NCBI RefSeq assembly: GCF_040256395.1
Contig: NZ_CP158299.1
Span: forward strand, 2,705,001-2,769,000
From: Deinococcus sonorensis KR-87
GTDB lineage: Bacteria; Deinococcota; Deinococci; Deinococcales; Deinococcaceae
DNA: 64,000 bases
Direction of reading: 5' to 3'
Positions 30,497 through 40,235 of the stretch are shown in pieces; position 1 is the stretch's first letter, and every line of letters begins with the position of its first letter. Both the position numbers and the translations under genes were made by a program. Under the pieces are notes generated by a model. That model did not search any database. It was not told where the DNA came from and worked only from the letters and a program-made list of their open reading frames with translations.

Positions 30497-31574
30497 AGCG
30501 CACCACACGGCCGCCCGCGAGCTGATCGTGGGGGCGGTGCAGCACGCCTCGGTGTCGGGGCAGGAGCAGGCCTGCGCCGGGTTTCTGGTGGAGTGGATGC
30601 AGCGGCACGGCTTCCAGGCGCACATCGATGAGGCCGGCAACGCGGTCGGCGAGCGCGGCAGCGGGCCGCACACCATCGTGCTGCTGGGCCACATCGACAC
30701 GGTGCCGGGCGAGATTCCGGTGCGGGTGGACCACGAGGAGGTGCTGCACGGACGCGGCAGCGTGGACGCCAAAGGCTCCTTCTGCACCTTCGTGGCCGCC
30801 GTCGCGCAGCTGCCGGCGGAGACCCTGGCCCAGGCGCGTTTCGTGTGTGTGGGGGCCACCGAGGAGGAGGCGCCCAGCAGCAAGGGCGCCCGCCACGCCC
30901 TCACCCAGTATCGCCCGGACGCGGTCCTGATCGGGGAACCGAGCGGCTGGGAGGGCATCACACTCGGCTACAAGGGCCGGCTGATCGTGAAGGTGACGGC
31001 GCGCAAGGACAACTTTCATACGGCCGGCGAGGGCACCAGCGCCGGCGACGACCTGACCGAGGGCTGGTTCCGGGTGCGCGACTGGGCCCAGCAGCGCAGC
31101 GGCAGCGGCATTTTCGGGCAGGTGCAGGCGACCGTGCAGGGGCTGGAGAGCGCGGCGGACGGCCTGCAGCAGACCGCCAGCGGGGTGTTCGGGCTGCGGC
31201 TGCCGCCGGAGGTCACGCCGGCACAGGCCCGCGCCGAACTGGGCGACCGGCTCAGCGACCTGGGTTTGGACGTGCAGTTCGTGGGCGACGAGGTGGCGGT
31301 GCGGCACCCCAAGGACAGCGTGCTGGCGCGCGCTCTTCGCCTCGCGATCCGGCAGGCGGGCGGCACGCCGGTCTACAAGCTCAAGACCGGCACCAGCGAC
31401 ATGAACGTGGTGGCCCCGCACTGGCCGGTGCCCACCCTGGCCTACGGCCCCGGCGACAGCCGGCTGGACCATACCCCTGAGGAGCGGCTGCCGCTGGCCG
31501 AGTATGACCGGGCCGTGGCGGTGCTGCAGGACGCGCTGGTGCGGGTGAGTCAGGCGCTGGGTCCCCAGGCCTGA
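30474..31574 (+). CDS. lysK: [LysW]-lysine / N-acetyl-lysine deacylase
   Basis: 366 aa, M20 peptidase family. Metal ligands are visible: [14 protein letters not shown] (His, Asp), [12 protein letters not shown], and [13 protein letters not shown] (Glu pair). The [13 protein letters not shown] block and length match LysK, which releases lysine from the LysW carrier protein in the alpha-aminoadipate route of Thermus and Deinococcus. ArgE-like deacetylation of ornithine is the alternative. The start at 30474 overlaps the preceding gene by 23 nt; a GTG at 30483 is also possible. Other lys genes are not in this window. Confidence 0.88.
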   Translation: MPAVSGAEAHHTAARELIVGAVQHASVSGQEQACAGFLVEWMQRHGFQAHIDEAGNAVGERGSGPHTIVLLGHIDTVPGEIPVRVDHEEVLHGRGSVDAKGSFCTFVAAVAQLPAETLAQARFVCVGATEEEAPSSKGARHALTQYRPDAVLIGEPSGWEGITLGYKGRLIVKVTARKDNFHTAGEGTSAGDDLTEGWFRVRDWAQQRSGSGIFGQVQATVQGLESAADGLQQTASGVFGLRLPPEVTPAQARAELGDRLSDLGLDVQFVGDEVAVRHPKDSVLARALRLAIRQAGGTPVYKLKTGTSDMNVVAPHWPVPTLAYGPGDSRLDHTPEERLPLAEYDRAVAVLQDALVRVSQALGPQA

Positions 31575-31688
31575 AGCGGCGGGCCGTCGCTCAAGCCGAC
31601 CCTGCCTGTCCCATCACGCCGCGCACATCCCGCCCCTGGCCCCACACCGCATCATCAGCCGGATGCCTGACCTTCAAGACGGGGCGAC

Positions 31689-33458
31689 ATGGACCCGGTA
31701 ACCGTCGTCCTGATTCTGTTCGTGGCCGCGCTGGTGCTGTTCGCCACCGAGTGGCTGCGGGTGGACGTGACCGCGCTGCTGCTCCTTTCAGCGCTGCTGC
31801 TGTTCGGCCTGACCACGCCCAAGGACGCGTTCGCCAACTTCGGGTCCGACACAGTGTTGACCATCGCCAGCCTGTTCATCCTGACGCGGGCGCTGCTGCG
31901 GACCGGCGTGATTGAGGACATGGGCAACGCGCTGGCCCGCCGGGCCCGCAACGCCGGCGGCATGGCCCGCGGCCTCCTGAGCGTGGTGGCCGGGCTGAGC
32001 GCCTTCACCAGCAATACCGCCACCACCGCCGTGTTTCTGCCGCTGGTGGTGGGGCTGAGCCGCCGGGCCCAGCTGCCGCCCTCGCGCCTGCTGATGCCGC
32101 TCGCCTACGCGTCCATCCTGGGCGGCACCATCACGGTGATCGGCACCACCACCAACCTGGTGGTGTCGGGCGCGCTGCCGCGCTACCACATCCGGCCGCT
32201 CGGCTTCTTCGAGCTGGCCTGGGTGGGCCTCCCGGTGGCGTTGATCGGGCTGGCGTACCTGTTTTTCGTGGCCCCCCGGCTGCTGCCGGAGCGCGAAGCC
32301 GAACTGGCGGAGGGCAGCCAGCGCCCGTACCTGGCGGAGCTGACGGTCCAGCCGGAATCGGTGCTGGCCGGTCAGACGCTGCGGGACAGCGGGCTGGGCC
32401 GCGACCACGGCCTGACGGTGGTGGCGATCCGGCAGGGGGAACAGCTGCTGCACGGGCCAGACGCCGGCCGGCAGCTGCACTCGGGCGACGTGCTGGTGCT
32501 GGAGGGCAGCAGCGAGCGGCTGCTGGCCGGCAAGGACACGCTGGGACTGGTGAGCAAGCCGGAACAGAAGCTCCGGCAGGTGCTGAGCGGCACCTCCGAG
32601 CGGCCCGGCGACGTGCGGCTGGTGGAGGCGGTGGTGCTGCCACGCTCTCGGCTGCTGGGCCGCACGCTGCGCGAGTCACGCTTCCGCGAGCGCTATGGAG
32701 CGTCGGTGCTGGCGCTGCACCGACGCAACCGAGTCAGCGAGCGGCTGGCCCGCACCCGCGTGCAGGTGGGCGACGTGCTGCTGTTGCAGGGCCCGGCCGA
32801 CCGGCTGTCCTCCCTGGGCGAGGACCTAACGGTGCTGGACGACCTGACCGAGCGCCACCCGGACCGTCGCAAGGCCCGGCTGGCACTGCTGCTGTTCCTG
32901 GGGGCCGTGGTGATTGGGGCCAGCGGCCTGCTGCCGCTGGGGGTCAGCGTGCTGGTGGCGGTGGCGCTGACCTTCGCCTTTCAGGTGCTGACGCCGGAAG
33001 AAGGCTACCAGGCCATCGAATGGCCGGTACTGGTGCTGGTGGCGTGCATGCTCACCTTCGGCGGAGCGTTCGAGGCTTCGGGCGCGGCCAAGGTGATCAT
33101 CGGGGTGGTGGCCGGCGTGGTCAAACCGCTGGGGGCATACGGTCTGCTCACCGCCCTGTTCGTGGTGACGGTGGCGCTGACCCAGCCGATGTCCAACCAG
33201 GCGGCGGCGCTGGTGATGCTGCCGCTCGCCATCGGCATCTCGGCGCAGCTCGGCTATGATCCGCGCCCGTTCATCATCGGCATCACGGTGGCCGCCTCCA
33301 ACTCGTTCATCACGCCGCTGGAGCCGAGCTGCATGCTGGTGTTCGGACCGGGGCGCTACCGCTTCTTCGATTTCGTGCGGGTCGGCAGCGGGCTGACCCT
33401 GGTGACGCTGGCGGCCTCGGTGATGATCATTCCGCTGGTGTGGCCGTTCCAGCCGTGA
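31689..33458 (+). CDS. SLC13/DASS-type anion permease with two TrkA_C domains
   Basis: 589 aa, about eleven membrane segments in two blocks (~1-195 and ~395-589). Between them lie two cytoplasmic RCK/TrkA_C domains (~215-290 and ~305-385), seen as LAELTVQPESVLAGQTLRDS and VEAVVLPRSRLLGRTLRES. The motifs SNTATTAVFLPLV and GTTTNLVVSGAL are the paired SN-T substrate/Na+ motifs of the family, and the second half has SNQAAALVMLPLAIGI. Transports sulfate, dicarboxylates or similar anions; the substrate is unknown. ATG follows a weak site in an intergenic region after lysK. Confidence 0.9.
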   Translation: MDPVTVVLILFVAALVLFATEWLRVDVTALLLLSALLLFGLTTPKDAFANFGSDTVLTIASLFILTRALLRTGVIEDMGNALARRARNAGGMARGLLSVVAGLSAFTSNTATTAVFLPLVVGLSRRAQLPPSRLLMPLAYASILGGTITVIGTTTNLVVSGALPRYHIRPLGFFELAWVGLPVALIGLAYLFFVAPRLLPEREAELAEGSQRPYLAELTVQPESVLAGQTLRDSGLGRDHGLTVVAIRQGEQLLHGPDAGRQLHSGDVLVLEGSSERLLAGKDTLGLVSKPEQKLRQVLSGTSERPGDVRLVEAVVLPRSRLLGRTLRESRFRERYGASVLALHRRNRVSERLARTRVQVGDVLLLQGPADRLSSLGEDLTVLDDLTERHPDRRKARLALLLFLGAVVIGASGLLPLGVSVLVAVALTFAFQVLTPEEGYQAIEWPVLVLVACMLTFGGAFEASGAAKVIIGVVAGVVKPLGAYGLLTALFVVTVALTQPMSNQAAALVMLPLAIGISAQLGYDPRPFIIGITVAASNSFITPLEPSCMLVFGPGRYRFFDFVRVGSGLTLVTLAASVMIIPLVWPFQP

Positions 33459-33468
33459 AGTCGCCTGC

Positions 33469-33474
33469 TAGACT
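33469..33474 (+). promoter_or_regulatory. -10 element of small membrane protein gene
   Basis: TAGACT with a 7-nt gap to the ATG at 33482. Confidence 0.55.
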
Positions 33475-33481
33475 GCCTGCC

Positions 33482-33679
33482 ATGAGCAGACAGCCTCTCT
33501 CCTCCCGCCGGCGGCGCGACCTGGATCTGGAAGCCGCCATCCGCGAACACCAGACCACCACCGCCATTCTGGTGGCGGTGGGGGTGGTGATCGGGGTGGC
33601 CATCTCGGCCTGGGTGATGTCACGCCCGCCCCTGGACCGCGTCGGCGCCGATGACCCCGAAGCCCCGCTGTTCATCTGA
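33482..33679 (+). CDS. small single-pass membrane protein
   Basis: 65 aa. An Arg-rich N-terminus (SSRRRRDLDLEAAIREHQ) precedes one membrane helix at ~28-46 (AILVAVGVVIGVAISAWVM), and a short Pro/Asp tail follows. By the positive-inside rule the N-terminus is cytoplasmic. No family recognised. The gene has its own TAGACT promoter at leaderless spacing and ends at a strong hairpin, so it is likely a real separate transcript. Confidence 0.7.
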   Translation: MSRQPLSSRRRRDLDLEAAIREHQTTTAILVAVGVVIGVAISAWVMSRPPLDRVGADDPEAPLFI

Positions 33680-33692
33680 ACGGCAACACCCA

Positions 33693-33721
33693 GGCCGCTG
33701 CCCCAGAGTGGGGCGGCGGCC
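33693..33721. terminator. bidirectional terminator between small gene and recQ
   Basis: 12-bp stem GGCCGCTGCCCC / GGGGCGGCGGCC (one T-G pair), 5-nt loop, followed by GTTCTTGTT on the + strand. Shared by the convergent genes. Confidence 0.8.
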
Positions 33722-33729
33722 GTTCTTGT

Positions 33730-35853
33730 TCAGGCGTGCTCGCGGACCAGCCGCAGCAGCGCCTCGCCGTAGTGCTCGGCCCGGCCCGGTCCCATGCCCG
33801 GCACGGCCAGCAGGTCCGCCTCGGTGCGGGGACGCCGCGCCGCGATGGCCTCCAGCGTGGCGTTGTTCATCACCGTAAAGCTGGGGCGGCCGGTTTCCTG
33901 GGCGGTGGCCGTGCGCCAGGCCTTCAGGGCGCTCACCAGTTCGCCGGCACCAGAGGCTTTGCCCGCGCCACCCTTCAGCACGTCCAGCACCGCCCGGTTG
34001 CTGGCCATTCCGCGCTCGGCCGGGTCCGGGGCCGCACCGAGCTCCGCCCCGGTCAGCACCGCCAGAAACTGCTCGCCGTAGCTGTCCAGCTTGCGCTGGC
34101 CCACCCCGCTCACCGCGCCCAGCTGAGCCAGGGTGCGGGGGGCCGCCTCGATCATGGCCCGCAGGGTGGCGTCGTGGAAGATGACGTAGGGGGGCACGCC
34201 GTGCTCGCGGGCCAGCGAGAGGCGCAGCGTCCGCAGCGCGTCGAACAGGGGATCGGCCCCGTGCGGCTGGCCACGGGCGGCCCGGCGCCGCTCGTCACGG
34301 GTGGGCAGCGCCGCCTCGGCCCGCAGCGATACCGGCTCCTCGCCCTTCAGCACCCCCCGCGCCCGGCCGGTGGCCACCAGCGAGCCGTGGCCCTCGGCGT
34401 CGGTGGTCAGGTAGCCGAGCGCCGTCAGCTGCCGGAACACGCTGCGCCACTCGGTCTCGCTGAGCGTCTTGCCTACCCCGAAGGTCGGCAGACGGTCGTG
34501 GCCCAGGGTCGTCAGGCGCTCGGTGGCGTTGCCGCGCAGCACGTCGATCAGGTGCCCCGCCCCGAAGCGGTTGCCGGTTCGGACCGCCGCCGACAGCGCC
34601 ATCTGCGCCGGACGGGTGGCGTCCCAGATGGTGGGGGGGGTCAGGCAGGTGTCACAGTTGCCACACCCGCCCTCGCGCGCCTCCCCGAAGTACGACAGCA
34701 GCACCGAGCGTCGGCACTTCGCCGTTTCGCAGTACGCCAGGAGCGCGTCCAGCTTGGCCGACTCCTGGCGCTGGATCTCCGGCGGGGCCGCGCTCTGGGC
34801 CAGCATCCGGCGCATGTTGACCACGTCCTGCAGGCCGTACACCATCCAGGCGGTGCCGGGCAGGCCGTCGCGCCCGGCACGGCCAGTCTCCTGGTAGTAG
34901 CCCTCGATGCTCTTGGGCAGGTCCAGGTGCGCCACGAAGCGCACATTCGGCTTGTCGATGCCCATGCCGAACGCCACGGTGGCCACCACCACCAGCCCCT
35001 CCTCACGGATGAAGCGCTCCTGCACCGCATTGCGTTCGCGGACGCTCAGGCCGGCGTGGTAGGCCAGCGCCGGGACCCCCTGCGCGGCCAGCCACTGGGC
35101 GGTCTGCTCCACCGAGTTGCGGCTCAGGCAGTACACGATGCCGGCGTCGCCGGGATGCTCGCTGCGAATGAACTCCAGCAACTGCGTCTTGGGGCTGGCC
35201 TTCTGGGCCACCCGGTACTGCAGGTTGGGCCGGTCAAAACTGGCCACGAACTGCGGGGCGCCCTCCAGCTCCAGCACCCGCACGATGTCGGCGCGGGTGC
35301 GGTCGTCGGCGGTGGCGGTGAGCGCCACCCTCGGCACCTGCGGAAAGTAGCCGGGCAGCACGCTCAGGCCCTGGTACTCCGGCCGGAAATCGTGGCCCCA
35401 CTGCGACACGCAGTGCGCCTCGTCAATGGCGATCAGCGCCAGCGGCGTGCGGTCCAGCAGCTGAATGGTGCGCGGCAGCAGCAGCCGCTCCGGGGCCACA
35501 TACAGCAGGTCCAGCTCGCCGGCCAGCAGCGCCGTCTCGACGTCCCGGGCCTCCTGCGGTGAGAGGGTGCTGTTGAGGTAGGCGGCCCGCACACCGTTCT
35601 CGCGCAGGGCGTCCACCTGATCCTTCATCAGCGCGATCAGCGGGCTGACCACGATGCCGGTGCCGGGCCGCACCAGCGACGGAATCTGGTAACACAGGCT
35701 CTTGCCGCCGCCGGTGGGCATCAGGACCAGCGCGTTGCCACCGCTGGCCAGTGTCTGCACGATCTCCGCCTGCCCATGCCGGAAGCGGTCGTAGCCGAAG
35801 ACGGTCTGCAGTACCTGCAGACTCTGGGCGGAAACGTCAGCGGTCACGGTCAC
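33730..35853 (-). CDS. recQ: ATP-dependent DNA helicase RecQ
   Basis: 707 aa. 3'-5' helicase in recombination and repair. Walker [14 protein letters not shown] (Lys51), DEAH box in [13 protein letters not shown], and helicase-C motif [13 protein letters not shown]. Zinc-site cysteines: [12 protein letters not shown] and GCGNCDTC. An RQC winged helix follows, then two HRDC domains (~545-615 and ~635-705, each ending G-[VM]-G-x-x-[KR]). D. radiodurans RecQ is longer and, as I recall, has three HRDC domains, so this copy appears to have one fewer. The GTG start is supported by TAGACT at 6-nt spacing. Confidence 0.96.
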   Translation of the reverse strand: MTVTADVSAQSLQVLQTVFGYDRFRHGQAEIVQTLASGGNALVLMPTGGGKSLCYQIPSLVRPGTGIVVSPLIALMKDQVDALRENGVRAAYLNSTLSPQEARDVETALLAGELDLLYVAPERLLLPRTIQLLDRTPLALIAIDEAHCVSQWGHDFRPEYQGLSVLPGYFPQVPRVALTATADDRTRADIVRVLELEGAPQFVASFDRPNLQYRVAQKASPKTQLLEFIRSEHPGDAGIVYCLSRNSVEQTAQWLAAQGVPALAYHAGLSVRERNAVQERFIREEGLVVVATVAFGMGIDKPNVRFVAHLDLPKSIEGYYQETGRAGRDGLPGTAWMVYGLQDVVNMRRMLAQSAAPPEIQRQESAKLDALLAYCETAKCRRSVLLSYFGEAREGGCGNCDTCLTPPTIWDATRPAQMALSAAVRTGNRFGAGHLIDVLRGNATERLTTLGHDRLPTFGVGKTLSETEWRSVFRQLTALGYLTTDAEGHGSLVATGRARGVLKGEEPVSLRAEAALPTRDERRRAARGQPHGADPLFDALRTLRLSLAREHGVPPYVIFHDATLRAMIEAAPRTLAQLGAVSGVGQRKLDSYGEQFLAVLTGAELGAAPDPAERGMASNRAVLDVLKGGAGKASGAGELVSALKAWRTATAQETGRPSFTVMNNATLEAIAARRPRTEADLLAVPGMGPGRAEHYGEALLRLVREHA

Positions 35854-35859
35854 ACCGGC

Positions 35860-35865
35860 AGTCTA
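35860..35865 (-). promoter_or_regulatory. -10 element of recQ
   Basis: TAGACT on the minus strand, 6-nt gap to the GTG at 35853; leaderless. No radiation/desiccation response palindrome was seen next to it. Confidence 0.6.
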
Positions 35866-36018
35866 GCGCACCCCGGAGGAGAATTCTGTTAGGAGCGTAG
35901 CTGGGGACGGAAGGGGTTCGGTGGAAAGCCGCCCCTGAAGTGCGTGCCGTCATCCAGATACTGGGGGCAGATATGGCCCTCCTTCATGGAACTCTCTCGC
36001 CCGAGCGTCGCCCACCCC

Positions 36019-36588
36019 TCAACCGCTCAGGTTCTGCTTCCCCGCTTCCAGCAGCTCGGCGGCGGCGTGCAGATAGGCCACGAAATCCGGGTACTTCGGT
36101 CCGCCTGGTCCCCGCTCATGGTCTATCTTGATCAGCTGGCCCAGCTGACCTTTCGGACCCGGGTTGAGGTCCAGGCAGGTGCTGTTGCCGCCCCCATCCG
36201 CGTCCACCGGCACCCACCCGGCGTCCCACCAACGCGGCTGAAGCCGGGCGTCTGGGTGAAGCGTGGCCTCCATGTCCGCGAAGCCGCCGTCCTTCTGCAG
36301 CCCGTCCCAGATGTCCCACTCTTCCCGGATGCGGTGTACCGACAGCAGTTCCCCATGCGGCCAGTGGCCTTCTGGCACCCCGTCGTGGCGGGCAAGTGAC
36401 CTCCGGAAGGGGTCCGGCAGCCGCAGCCGCAGGTGACGTTCCAGGCGGGCAATGGCGGCCTCCGAAGCTCCGTCGGGCAGCGGCGGCGCACCCGCCTGCC
36501 GGGCATACCACGCCTCGATGCGGGCCCAGGCGGCCTGCAGGTCCGGCTCACCCGCCTGCCGCTGTGTATCGCTGGTCTGTTCGGTCAT
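36019..36588 (-). CDS. SMI1/KNR4 (SUKH) family protein
   Basis: 189 aa. The SUKH pattern is visible: ASEAAIARLERHLRLRLPDPFRRSLARHDGVPEGHW near the N-terminus, LLSVHRIREEWDIW in the middle, and WVPVDADGGGNSTCLDLNPGPKGQLGQLI towards the C-terminus (the 'ia.dg.Gn.l.lD..pg..G.i' block). SUKH proteins are frequent as immunity proteins in polymorphic toxin systems and also have housekeeping roles. No toxin gene adjoins it. The ATG at 36588 has a GGGAG site about 5 nt upstream. Confidence 0.88.
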   Translation of the reverse strand: MTEQTSDTQRQAGEPDLQAAWARIEAWYARQAGAPPLPDGASEAAIARLERHLRLRLPDPFRRSLARHDGVPEGHWPHGELLSVHRIREEWDIWDGLQKDGGFADMEATLHPDARLQPRWWDAGWVPVDADGGGNSTCLDLNPGPKGQLGQLIKIDHERGPGGPKYPDFVAYLHAAAELLEAGKQNLSG

Positions 36589-36702
36589 GTCGGCTCCCGC
36601 TTCATGGTAGTGGCTGACGCCACGGTCTGTCCTGCTCGGTGCGCGGCGCTGGTGCTACCCTGAACCCGACGCGTCCCGACCGTCATACGGAGGAAAGAGC
36701 TT

Positions 36703-37401
36703 ATGCCGCTGCAGACCGTGGAATTCCACAGACTCTATACCCGCGTCTCGGCCCAGATCGCCCGGATGATCCGGGAGGGCGAGTATGCGCCCGGCCAGCA
36801 GCTGCCCTCCGAACGCGACCTGAGCGTACAACTGGGCGTCAGCCGGCCAACCATCCGGGAGGCGATCATCGCGCTGGAGGTGGCGGGGCTGGTGGAGGTG
36901 CGGGTGGGCGCGGGCCTGTTCGTGCGGCATCACCCGGTCGGCAGCGACGCGCCCACGGCAGACGCCCGCCACACACCGGCTGAAATCCAGCAGGCCCGGC
37001 TGCTGATCGAGCCGGAACTGGCCGCACTGGCGGCCACCCGGCTGAGTGCCGAGGCGCTGGCCCGGCTGCAGCAGAATGTGCGCGACCTGCGCGCGACGGT
37101 GGGCCGTGGCGAGTGGAATCACCGGCTGGACCGCGAGTTTCACGAGGAGATCGCCGCGCAGTGTGGCAATCAGGCGCTCGCGGACATCGTGCGGACGCTG
37201 TGGACCGAGCGGACCCAGTCGCTCCCGCCCAGCCTCGATGACCGGCTGAGCGCCCTGCCGCAGCTGCGCAGCCAGTGCCTGAGCGACCACCAGCGCATTG
37301 TGGAGGCGCTGCAGTCGCAGGACGCGAGCGCGGCCAAGCGGGCAATGCGGGCCCACCTCAATGTGGGCCTGCGTGAACTCACCGGCACCCGGCAGCGCTA
37401 G
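36703..37401 (+). CDS. GntR family (FadR/FCD subfamily) transcriptional regulator
   Basis: 232 aa. N-terminal wHTH (~10-70): GEYAPGQQLPSERDLSVQLG, then SRPTIREAIIALEVAGLVEVRVGAG. The C-terminal FCD helical domain (~95-230) has the metal-binding DREFHEEIA and SDHQRIVEAL segments. FadR-subfamily regulators respond to carboxylic acids such as sugar acids or lactate. The ATG follows GGAGGAAAGAGCTT. The neighbouring amidase is convergent. Targets are unknown. Confidence 0.93.
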   Translation: MPLQTVEFHRLYTRVSAQIARMIREGEYAPGQQLPSERDLSVQLGVSRPTIREAIIALEVAGLVEVRVGAGLFVRHHPVGSDAPTADARHTPAEIQQARLLIEPELAALAATRLSAEALARLQQNVRDLRATVGRGEWNHRLDREFHEEIAAQCGNQALADIVRTLWTERTQSLPPSLDDRLSALPQLRSQCLSDHQRIVEALQSQDASAAKRAMRAHLNVGLRELTGTRQR

Positions 37402-37407
37402 GCCCGC

Positions 37408-38568
37408 TCAGCCGAGGGCCGTCGCCAGCCCCAGCAGCCGCTCGCCGTCGCCCCGGTTGGCCGCCAGCTGCACCCCGACGCTCAGGCCGTCGTCGGTGCG
37501 CCGGGGCAGCATCAGCGCCGGCACGCCCAACAGCGAGAACGGCACGGTCAACCGCAGCACCGCCACCCGCAGCGGCACGTCCTGCCCGCCCAGCGTCACG
37601 CTGCTCTGGCCCGCCAGCGGGGCGGCCGTTGGGACGGCCGGGGCCAGCAGCACGTCCACCGCCTGAAACACGCTGTTCAGCAGGCTACGGTACCCCTGAC
37701 GGCGGGTGCGGGCGGCCTCCACCACCTCCGCGCTCAGCCCCTGACCCCGCCGCAGCAGCGCCAGCGTCCCCGGCGAGAACCCCGGTTCCGGCAGGGACAG
37801 GGCCGCCGCATGAACCGTGGCTGCCTCGCTCTGCACGATGTCCGAGTAGGCGTCGAGCATGTCCGGCAACGTCACCTCCTGCACCTCGGCGCCCAGCCGC
37901 TGAAGCTGCGCGCACTGGTCCAGCAACGCCGCGTGCGCCGCCTCGTCGATCCAGCCGCGCGGGTGCCACAGCCCCACCCGCACCCCCTTCCACGACTGCG
38001 GGGCCACCGGTCGCCCCTGCAGGGCCGAGTGCACCCGCACGATGGTACTCAGGTCGCGCGCCAGCGGTCCGGCGTGGTCGCAGGTCACCGACAGCGGAAG
38101 CACCCCCTCGGTGGGCCACACGGCGCTGCCCTTGCCGGGCTTGAAGCCCACCACGCCGCACCACGCCGCCGGCACCCGGATGCTGCCCCCGGTGTCGGTG
38201 CCGAGCGCGAACTCCACCTCGCCGCTCGCCACGCTGGCCGCCGCGCCGCTGCTGCTGCCGCCCGCCACGTGGGCCGGGTTCAGCGGGTTGGGCGTGCCGC
38301 CGAACGGATTGTCCCCGGTGATGCCCAGCGCGATCTCGTGCAGCTGGGTTTTGCCGACCAGGGTGGCGCCCAGGTCCAGCAGGCGCGGCACCAGCGGGCT
38401 GGGCGCCACCTCCGGCAGCGGCGCCAGGGTGCTGGCCCGCAGCGGCCAGCCGTCCACCCCGTACAGGTCCTTGACGCTGAAGGTCAGCCCCGACAGCGGG
38501 CCGCCCGCCCGGCCCGGCAGCGGCTCCGCTGGCCGGTAGGCCCAGACCGGATCGGCAGGGCCGCTCAC
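37408..38568 (-). CDS. amidase (amidase signature family)
   Basis: 386 aa. The Ser-cisSer-Lys triad is visible: Lys in FSVKDLYGV, the Gly/Ser-rich signature [16 protein letters not shown], and the nucleophile region [18 protein letters not shown]. Hydrolyses carboxamides; it is shorter than GatA, so it is not the Glu-tRNA amidotransferase subunit. GTG at 38568 overlaps the stop of the lipoprotein gene by 4 nt, indicating coupling. Substrate unknown. Confidence 0.9.
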   Translation of the reverse strand: MSGPADPVWAYRPAEPLPGRAGGPLSGLTFSVKDLYGVDGWPLRASTLAPLPEVAPSPLVPRLLDLGATLVGKTQLHEIALGITGDNPFGGTPNPLNPAHVAGGSSSGAAASVASGEVEFALGTDTGGSIRVPAAWCGVVGFKPGKGSAVWPTEGVLPLSVTCDHAGPLARDLSTIVRVHSALQGRPVAPQSWKGVRVGLWHPRGWIDEAAHAALLDQCAQLQRLGAEVQEVTLPDMLDAYSDIVQSEAATVHAAALSLPEPGFSPGTLALLRRGQGLSAEVVEAARTRRQGYRSLLNSVFQAVDVLLAPAVPTAAPLAGQSSVTLGGQDVPLRVAVLRLTVPFSLLGVPALMLPRRTDDGLSVGVQLAANRGDGERLLGLATALG

Positions 38569-39056
38569 GGCAGGATGGCCGGCTGCTGGAGCAGCCCCTG
38601 CACCAGCGTGAAGGGGCCGAAGGTGGGGCGGCCCAGCAGACCGAGATCGGCGGTGAAGCTGCCGTCCAACCGGTAGCTGACCTGCTGGCCACGCGCCACC
38701 CGCAGGAAACTGGACAGGCTGTTGAGGGTCAGCGGCAGCGACACGTCGGCCCGCTGCAGGGCCTCGCCGCGCGCCGGCAGCGCCACATCCGGCAGGTTGA
38801 CGCGTCCCACCTCCTGCCCGTCCAGCACGAAGGTGCCGGCGATGTTGGCCATCCGCAGCGGCAGCGGGTTGGGGTTCTGCACCCGCAGGTTCAGCGTCAG
38901 GTACGCGGTGGCCGGACGGCCACCCAGCGGCAGGTCCAGTCCGGTCAGGCGCACGCTCTGCACCTGGAAGGTCGGCACCTGGATGACCTGCCGGGGCGCA
39001 CACGCCGCCAGGGTAAGGGCTAGGGAGGGCAGCAGCAGTCGGGGCAGCAGGCGCAT
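38565..39056 (-). CDS. LEA type 2 (LEA14/WHy) family lipoprotein
   Basis: 163 aa. Lipoprotein signal [19 protein letters not shown] with lipobox LAAC, so membrane-attached after cleavage. The mature part is one WHy/LEA14 beta-sandwich: [29 protein letters not shown] is the conserved 'v..NPn..pl.i....g...i.g' pattern. WHy-domain proteins are linked to desiccation tolerance in plants and in Deinococcus. ATG at 39056 is fixed by TACACT 6 nt upstream. Coupled to the amidase gene downstream. Confidence 0.88.
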   Translation of the reverse strand: MRLLPRLLLPSLALTLAACAPRQVIQVPTFQVQSVRLTGLDLPLGGRPATAYLTLNLRVQNPNPLPLRMANIAGTFVLDGQEVGRVNLPDVALPARGEALQRADVSLPLTLNSLSSFLRVARGQQVSYRLDGSFTADLGLLGRPTFGPFTLVQGLLQQPAILP

Positions 39057-39062
39057 GCGCCG

Positions 39063-39068
39063 AGTGTA
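39063..39068 (-). promoter_or_regulatory. -10 element of LEA14-type lipoprotein gene
   Basis: TACACT on the minus strand with a 6-nt gap to the ATG at 39056. Confidence 0.6.
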
Positions 39069-39128
39069 AGGGTCCGGAGCCCCCTGCGGGTGAAGAAAGC
39101 TGGCAGGCCGGCGGCCGCCGGGCTTTGT

Positions 39129-39134
39129 TATGGT
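39129..39134 (+). promoter_or_regulatory. -10 element of secreted barrel-like gene
   Basis: TATGGT with a 6-nt gap to the ATG at 39141. Confidence 0.5.
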
Positions 39135-39140
39135 CGAAGC

Positions 39141-40046
39141 ATGACGCACCTTTCACGCCGGCTGGCCCTGACGCTCGGCCTCCTGGGCACGGTCAGCGGC
39201 GCCGGGGCCATTCAGCTGGACATCGCGGCCACGGCCTCCTCCGCCGCTTCCGCACAGCTGCGCTTCGGGGTCAGGGAGTATCAGGCGGGCAGCTTCACCC
39301 TGGGCGCCGGCCTGAGCACCTCCGGGGCGGACCTGAGCGCCACCCGGGCGCTGGTGCTGCCCGGCGTGGGCACGGCGCGGGCGCAGGCCAGCGCGGGGGT
39401 GCTGTGGAGCGGTGGCCTGCGCGGCGCGCTCAACCTGAGTGGCACCGCCGGCCCGGTGGCCCTGACGCTGGGGCTCAACAGCTGGACGGCGGCCCTGGAA
39501 CGCTTTGATCCGCTGGCCCGCTGGGCGGAGGCGGCCCCGGACCTGCGCAGCCGCGGCTTCAGTGCCGGCGTCACGGCCCGCTACCGGCTGCGGCGCGATC
39601 TGCTGCTGAATCTGGACAGCACCCTGGGCGGCCAGAGCAGCGTGCTGGTGGGCGCAGAATTCCGCCGGGACGCGCTGAGCTACCGGCTGGGCGCGCGGGT
39701 GGGTCAGCAGGTGCTGGCTGTGAGCGCCGGGGTGAGCTACGTGGCCGAGAGTGGCCTGACCGTGGTGGCCGACGCCCTGTACGGCTCGGGCACCCTGGGC
39801 CTGAGCGGCAGTCTGGAGCTCCCGGACCGGCTGGGAGACGGCAGCGACCTGCGGCTGTACGTGGCGTACGAGCCCTGGCGCACGGTGAGCGAACCGCTGC
39901 GGTATGGCGTCCAGGCAAACCTGTCCACCGGCCCCGGCACGCTGCTGCTGGAACTGCGGGGCGGCCAGTCGGTCAGCGGGCAGTCAGGATTTGGGGGGCG
40001 GGTCCAATACACCCTGCCCCTGGGCGAGGACGCCGAGCAGCCCTGA
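39141..40046 (+). CDS. secreted beta-rich (outer-membrane barrel-like) hypothetical protein
   Basis: 301 aa. Signal peptide [23 protein letters not shown]. The mature part is a series of alternating amphipathic strands ([22 protein letters not shown], [33 protein letters not shown]), and the last strand ends [13 protein letters not shown] with aromatic residues near the end. The pattern suggests an 8-12-strand outer-membrane barrel, though the last ~7 residues are polar. No family recognised. Divergent from the LEA14-type lipoprotein. Confidence 0.7.
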   Translation: MTHLSRRLALTLGLLGTVSGAGAIQLDIAATASSAASAQLRFGVREYQAGSFTLGAGLSTSGADLSATRALVLPGVGTARAQASAGVLWSGGLRGALNLSGTAGPVALTLGLNSWTAALERFDPLARWAEAAPDLRSRGFSAGVTARYRLRRDLLLNLDSTLGGQSSVLVGAEFRRDALSYRLGARVGQQVLAVSAGVSYVAESGLTVVADALYGSGTLGLSGSLELPDRLGDGSDLRLYVAYEPWRTVSEPLRYGVQANLSTGPGTLLLELRGGQSVSGQSGFGGRVQYTLPLGEDAEQP

Positions 40047-40223
40047 GACACTGGTCTGCTATTCCTAGAATTTAGCCCCGCTTCTTTGTTTTTTACTAAT
40101 TTCAGAAGCATCAGATCCCAGTCAGAAAATGCGCACCCAGAGCGCCTTGCCGCCGTTCCTGTGTTCGCCATCTGCTTTAAACCGGCGTCAGGCAGAGGGA
40201 CGGCTTCTCATGAGGCGGGCCGC

Positions 40224-40229
40224 TAGACT
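40224..40229 (+). promoter_or_regulatory. -10 element of lolA-like gene
   Basis: TAGACT with a 6-nt gap to the ATG at 40236; leaderless. The preceding 177 bp (40047-40223) hold an AT-rich stretch with a run of six T's but no gene I can support. Confidence 0.6.
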
Positions 40230-40235
40230 GGCGGC

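Noticed and set aside
35854..36018. Radiation/desiccation response motif near recQ, mfd or the uracil-DNA glycosylase
   Set aside because: I looked for the TTATGTCATTGACATAA-like palindrome upstream of repair genes and saw no convincing match.
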